Positions 14,152 through 17,028 of a stretch of 17,028 nt of DNA are shown here, in pieces. Position 1 is the first letter of the stretch; each line of letters begins with the position of its first letter. Origin of the DNA: an uncultured Porphyromonas sp. (GTDB lineage: Bacteria; Bacteroidota; Bacteroidia; Bacteroidales; Porphyromonadaceae); assembly GCA_943912835.1 (NCBI GenBank), contig CALTVJ010000041.1, forward strand, positions 1 through 17,028. Reading direction: 5' to 3'. The translations under genes were made by a program, and so were the position numbers. Under the pieces are notes generated by a model. It saw nothing but the letters and a program-made list of their open reading frames with translations, was not told where the DNA came from and searched no databases.

Positions 14152-14225
14152 TATATTATTGTTTGAGTTGTATTTTGCAGTATCTTATCCGTGAGGCTTG
14201 AGAGGCATCTACGGCATAACTTCTA

Positions 14226-14233
14226 CAAAGATA
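14226..14233 (-). promoter_or_regulatory. -7 promoter element of fba
   Basis: The minus strand reads TATCTTTGTAGA, matching TAnnTTTG. The untranslated leader to the fba ATG at 14151 would be about 70 nt, the longest of the protein genes here. No clear -33 TTG is found. Confidence 0.6.
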
Positions 14234-14275
14234 CAAAATAATAGGGTATTCTTGGATAGGATACATATAACAAAG

Positions 14276-14309
14276 AAGAGAGATAAACTCTTACGAATTT
14301 ATCTCTCTT
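14276..14309 (-). terminator. Hairpin terminator of tRNA-Leu
   Basis: A perfect 12-bp stem (14276-14287 with 14298-14309) encloses a 10-nt loop and starts 1 nt after the tRNA 3' end. On the minus strand it is followed by the T-rich CTTTGTTATATG. Confidence 0.75.
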
Positions 14310-14310
14310 G

Positions 14311-14392
14311 TGCGGCAGAAGGGACTCGAACCCCCACGTCTCTCGACATCAGATCCTAAGTCTGACGTGGCTACCAATTACACCACTGCCGC
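14311..14392 (-). tRNA. tRNA-Leu (anticodon UAG)
   Basis: This is an 82-nt class II tRNA. The acceptor stem pairs GCGGCAG with CTGCCGC, with discriminator A and no encoded CCA. The D arm contains AATTGGTAG, the anticodon stem TCAGA/TCTGA encloses loop CTTAGGA with anticodon TAG (reads CUA and possibly other CUN codons), and a long variable arm follows. The T arm is GGGGG-TTCGAGT-CCC(T). Its own promoter is at 14431-14461. Confidence 0.95.
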
Positions 14393-14430
14393 AGGTGTAC
14401 TTTCTTGAGGTTTGACCCTCATTTGCACTG

Positions 14431-14461
14431 CAAAGTTAATACAATATTTTGAAACTTGCAA
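14431..14461 (-). promoter_or_regulatory. Promoter of tRNA-Leu
   Basis: On the minus strand TTG (14461-14459), a 20-nt spacer and TAACTTTG (14438-14431) match the Bacteroidota consensus. The spacer starts CAAGTTTCAAAA, as in the tRNA-Glu promoter, and downstream CAGT and TGAGGGT are also shared. The leader again contains GAGG-N6-CCTC. Confidence 0.82.
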
Positions 14462-14478
14462 ATCACCTAATGAAATAA

Positions 14479-14949
14479 CTATAATTTGATTCCTCTTTCG
14501 CGCTTAACCTCTCCGATAATGAACACACTGTGTAGACTCCCAATGCAACCCAGAGCACCTAGTTTCTTGAGTACAAAGTCTTGATAATGTGCCATATCTT
14601 CGACTTGCAACTTGATAATGAAATCGTATTCCCCCGAAGTGTTATAGCACTCACTAATTTCGTCGAGGCTCTGGACAGCATCCATAAACTCTTCAATAAT
14701 CTCAAAGTTGTGCTGCTTCAGGCGTATGTTGCACAAGACGGTTAAGCCCTGTACTAATTTTTCAGAGTTGAGGACAGCGACATAACCCTCAATATAACCC
14801 TCTCGTTCCAAACGTTTGATACGATCGTGTGTGGGAGATGGAGATAGACAGGCTATACTTGCGAGCTCTTTGATTGTGAGTCGAGAGTTTTCTTGTAGAG
14901 CTTTGAGGATCTTGATGTCGGTTTCGTCTAATTTCTCGTGTCTTGCCAT
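14479..14949 (-). CDS. Lrp/AsnC family transcriptional regulator
   Basis: This 156-residue feast/famine regulator has an N-terminal winged helix-turn-helix (KLDETDIKIL, then LTIKELASIACLSPSPTHDRI and KRLEREGYI). It is followed by a C-terminal RAM ligand-binding domain (about 65-150, with SGEYDFIIKLQV), which in this family binds amino acids and drives octamer assembly. I chose ATG 14949 (MARHEKLDETD). The longer frame would need a TTG start at 14964 that overlaps the upstream stop. A purine-rich GAGGAG lies 7 nt before this ATG, unusual for Bacteroidota. It follows the GH110 gene after only 4 bp, so the two are probably co-transcribed. The target genes are not identifiable from this window. 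Confidence 0.92.
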   Translation of the reverse strand: MARHEKLDETDIKILKALQENSRLTIKELASIACLSPSPTHDRIKRLEREGYIEGYVAVLNSEKLVQGLTVLCNIRLKQHNFEIIEEFMDAVQSLDEISECYNTSGEYDFIIKLQVEDMAHYQDFVLKKLGALGCIGSLHSVFIIGEVKRERGIKL

Positions 14950-14953
14950 AGTT

Positions 14954-16771
14954 TTACTCCTCAATGGTTATATCCTTTGATCCAATGAGTTTATATTTCT
15001 CTTGGTTCCAATGATATTTGGGGTAGGTATTGGTTATTTCGATAAGATTATTTCTCCACAATAGCCCTTTGACACTTTTGGCATAGAGTAGAGGTGTATC
15101 AAAAGTTCGGAATATGTTATTCTCTATTAATATTCCCTTTTTGCCTGCTCCGTAGAACGGAGTTTTTTGCTTTTCAATCTTCGGGATAATAGGATGCAAG
15201 GTGATGATAGCTTCCGTAAACTGATATAGGCTAGTCAGCACATCAGTGAATGTGTTTTGAGAAATATGCAATTTTTGTGTTTGTCCACTCTCAAACCACA
15301 TGTTGCAGTCTGTACTTGCTACAATGGCGGCTCCCGAAATATGGTCAAAATGGTTGTGATGTACCTTAATCTCTTTGGGACTATTGAAGAGGGCTCCTCT
15401 AGCACGATTATTCCGAATGGTATTGTGAGAGAAATCAACACTAGCGAGCTTGCGCATATTCTCTAAGCCAATACTATTTTTAGGGATGAGGTCTTTGGGT
15501 AATTTATTCTTAAATCTTATGCGGAATGTTTTGGCTCCTTTGTTGCTAGGTTTGTCTGTAGGTGTAATCTCTGCAATTTCGTTGTAACCCTCGACGCTAT
15601 CAAACGTTTGGCTGTAGATGAATTGTACAGGGTCGCCAACTCGTCCCCACTCAAAGCCCCATGCTTGTTCGTGCATATAGCTTGCTTCTACAGTATAGTC
15701 GTTGAGTCGTTTGCTTAGTTTCAGATATACGCCATGTACGTTGATGGCGTCGTCCATCATATGCTCAAATACCCCTTTTTGTACAGAGATATGCCCACTA
15801 CAACCTGAGAAGTGTGTTGCGTCGGCTTGGGTTGTGAAGTAGCGAGGGCTTATCTTGTCTGCCTTGATGTAACCATGACCACGTCTGCACACATTGAAGC
15901 CCTCAAGGCTAATGTTGTGGGTGTTTTGAGCCAGAAGTCCCATACCTTCGGCATAATAGACATCAACATTTTGTACTTTCACCTCCTGGCAAGCATCTAT
16001 AAATAAGGCGGGTTGAGGTCTGTAATAAGTCCTCATACTGACAACCATACCTTCTTTGAGTCGATCGTCGTGCCATTTGGGGGCGAAAAGTGTATCGCCT
16101 CTCATCGTAAGCCCCTCTGTATCGTAGTCTAGGTCGGAGATGCGATAAGCTGTGCGGTAGTCATTTTTGTTGAAAACAATCCCAGAGTTGGGGACGTGTG
16201 ACCAATTGGAGCCGTAGCTTTCGAACCGCTTTTTTGTATTGATTCGCCAGTTGACCCAAGGTGCAGGTATGAAGCCAATGCCACCAAATTTACCGAGATT
16301 TTTTACAATCTCTATTTGGGTGATTTGTGGTTCGTCAAAGTCAATACTTAGTCCATTGATTTTGACGTCTTTACTACCAATAAGAGCGATAGGGAGCATA
16401 CGATCAAGGAAGACAAACTCGGTCTGCTCTCCAATGAGAGAAACCCCATTCATCTCTTCTAGAAGAATGCCTACGGAACGTTCGCCAATTTGGTCGTGGT
16501 TGCTTATATAAAGCTCTCGTTTAGGAGCTCCTTCTGCGGCAAAGTAATAAGTCCCAGGTTCAAATAGTAGGGATAGTTGATCTCCTTTTTGGAGTTTTGC
16601 TTTCCATGAGCTGAGCAGGTTGTAGAGTGCAGGACTAATGTTTCGACTCTTTTGACTGATGCCATTGTCTTTTACTCGGACTTGGTAGTGCTTGGCAAGT
16701 AATTCAGACTTCAAACCTCCTATACCTAGAGCCAAGAAGAGCATAAGAAGTATGCGTAGATTCTTTTTCAT
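14954..16771 (-). CDS. GH110 alpha-1,3-galactosidase, exported
   Basis: This 605-residue exported enzyme resembles glycoside hydrolase family 110, known from Bacteroides enzymes that remove terminal alpha-1,3-galactose from blood group B and linear alpha-Gal structures. A signal peptide (1 to about 26, ending LLA) is followed by a right-handed beta-helix. Segments matching the family as I remember it are ISNHDQ (89-94), FLDRMLPIAL (121-130), TTQADATHFSGC (313-324), MMDDAINVHG (338-347) and QAWGFEWGR (369-377). Candidate catalytic aspartates are D317 and D340/D341. No lipobox or T9SS sorting tail is seen, so it is probably periplasmic. It lies 100 bp after another minus-strand gene and directly before the Lrp gene. 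Subfamily specificity (B antigen only or also linear) cannot be told. Confidence 0.87.
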   Translation of the reverse strand: MKKNLRILLMLFLALGIGGLKSELLAKHYQVRVKDNGISQKSRNISPALYNLLSSWKAKLQKGDQLSLLFEPGTYYFAAEGAPKRELYISNHDQIGERSVGILLEEMNGVSLIGEQTEFVFLDRMLPIALIGSKDVKINGLSIDFDEPQITQIEIVKNLGKFGGIGFIPAPWVNWRINTKKRFESYGSNWSHVPNSGIVFNKNDYRTAYRISDLDYDTEGLTMRGDTLFAPKWHDDRLKEGMVVSMRTYYRPQPALFIDACQEVKVQNVDVYYAEGMGLLAQNTHNISLEGFNVCRRGHGYIKADKISPRYFTTQADATHFSGCSGHISVQKGVFEHMMDDAINVHGVYLKLSKRLNDYTVEASYMHEQAWGFEWGRVGDPVQFIYSQTFDSVEGYNEIAEITPTDKPSNKGAKTFRIRFKNKLPKDLIPKNSIGLENMRKLASVDFSHNTIRNNRARGALFNSPKEIKVHHNHFDHISGAAIVASTDCNMWFESGQTQKLHISQNTFTDVLTSLYQFTEAIITLHPIIPKIEKQKTPFYGAGKKGILIENNIFRTFDTPLLYAKSVKGLLWRNNLIEITNTYPKYHWNQEKYKLIGSKDITIEE

Positions 16772-16871
16772 AAGGCTATATGTTTTGTTGATTTAAAGTT
16801 ATAAAGTTTATTTGAGATAAATCTGAAAGGGAAAAATTGAGCTTATTGCTTTTCTCTTTTTCGGTTAGAAT

Positions 16872-17027
16872 TTATTTATCTCTAAAGTCATAGCCATCCT
16901 TTCGTTGGACTTGTTTCAATATGTTCGTAAGCTCATTGGGGGCTGTTGCATAATACGAGACACGGTATGAGGACATTGCCCTAAGTGCTTGAGACAGCTC
17001 GTGGCTTGAAAATAGCGAGGTATGAGC
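16872..17027 (-). CDS. C-terminal fragment of an unrecognised protein
   Basis: A minus-strand frame is open from the right edge to TAA at 16872-16874, giving the last 51 residues of a protein that starts outside the window. It is probably soluble and partly helical, and ends KQVQRKDGYDFRDK. No motif identifies the family. The orientation is the same as the GH110 gene 100 bp downstream, so they could share a transcript; the gap holds no hairpin and only a weak promoter-like TAACTTTA. The other two minus-strand frames close early, which supports this frame. Confidence 0.5.
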   Translation of the reverse strand, partial: AHTSLFSSHELSQALRAMSSYRVSYYATAPNELTNILKQVQRKDGYDFRDK

Positions 17028-17028
17028 T

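Noticed and set aside
14950..14964. Longer start of the Lrp gene at 14964
   Set aside because: The codon there is TTG and the extension overlaps the GH110 stop; ATG 14949 gives the normal family N-terminus.
16239..16511. 90-codon ORF opposite the GH110 gene
   Set aside because: It is antisense to a region coding for conserved GH110 segments and has no recognisable motif or promoter.

Overview
The window reads as a chromosomal segment of a Bacteroidota (Bacteroidales) bacterium, most likely Porphyromonadaceae or Porphyromonas-like. The main evidence is promoters of the TTG-N20-TAnnTTTG type instead of E. coli -35/-10 boxes, a type IX secretion plug-family protein, a Bacteroidota-type LptE lipoprotein, a GH110 alpha-galactosidase, and tRNA genes mostly without encoded CCA. 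This assignment is by inference; no 16S gene or species marker is present.

Layout. Positions 1-185 hold the last 60 codons of an unrecognised plus-strand gene and its terminator. Positions 500-1108 form a stable-RNA and ribosomal unit: promoter, tRNA-Glu(UUC), rpsT (S20), a second identical tRNA-Glu(UUC), terminator. On the minus strand follow copA (Cu+ P-type ATPase) and, upstream of it, rarA/mgsA. A 370-bp divergent intergenic region leads to a plus-strand run likely read as one unit: dapA, a receiver-less sigma-54 activator, lptE, ribE and a T9SS plug-family gene (5287-10047). It ends at a hairpin shared with a convergent minus-strand gene. The rest is minus strand: a lipoprotein-like trypsin-type protease, a DJ-1/PfpI gene followed by a free methionine-R-sulfoxide reductase gene, class II fructose-bisphosphate aldolase, tRNA-Leu(UAG), an Lrp/AsnC regulator just behind a GH110 alpha-galactosidase gene, and the 3' end of another unrecognised gene at the right edge.

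How the genes work together. Most are housekeeping: translation (tRNAs, S20), lysine/cell-wall precursor supply (DapA), riboflavin, glycolysis (Fba), replication-stress ATPase (RarA). Two themes stand out. One is the envelope block, in which a sigma-54 activator, the outer-membrane LPS-assembly lipoprotein LptE and a T9SS plug-like protein sit in one run with dapA and ribE. The other is a two-gene stress/redox unit (DJ-1 plus fRMsr) next to a secreted protease. The GH110-Lrp pair suggests scavenging of alpha-1,3-linked galactose from host glycans.

I see no CRISPR array, insertion sequence, integrase, toxin-antitoxin or phage gene, and no clearly new multi-gene system. The more unusual signals are regulatory: a near-identical extended promoter plus leader hairpin in front of tRNA-Glu and tRNA-Leu, a second TATCTTTGTA promoter class, a direct repeat upstream of the rarA -7 box where no -33 box is seen, and promoters packed against or into terminator hairpins.
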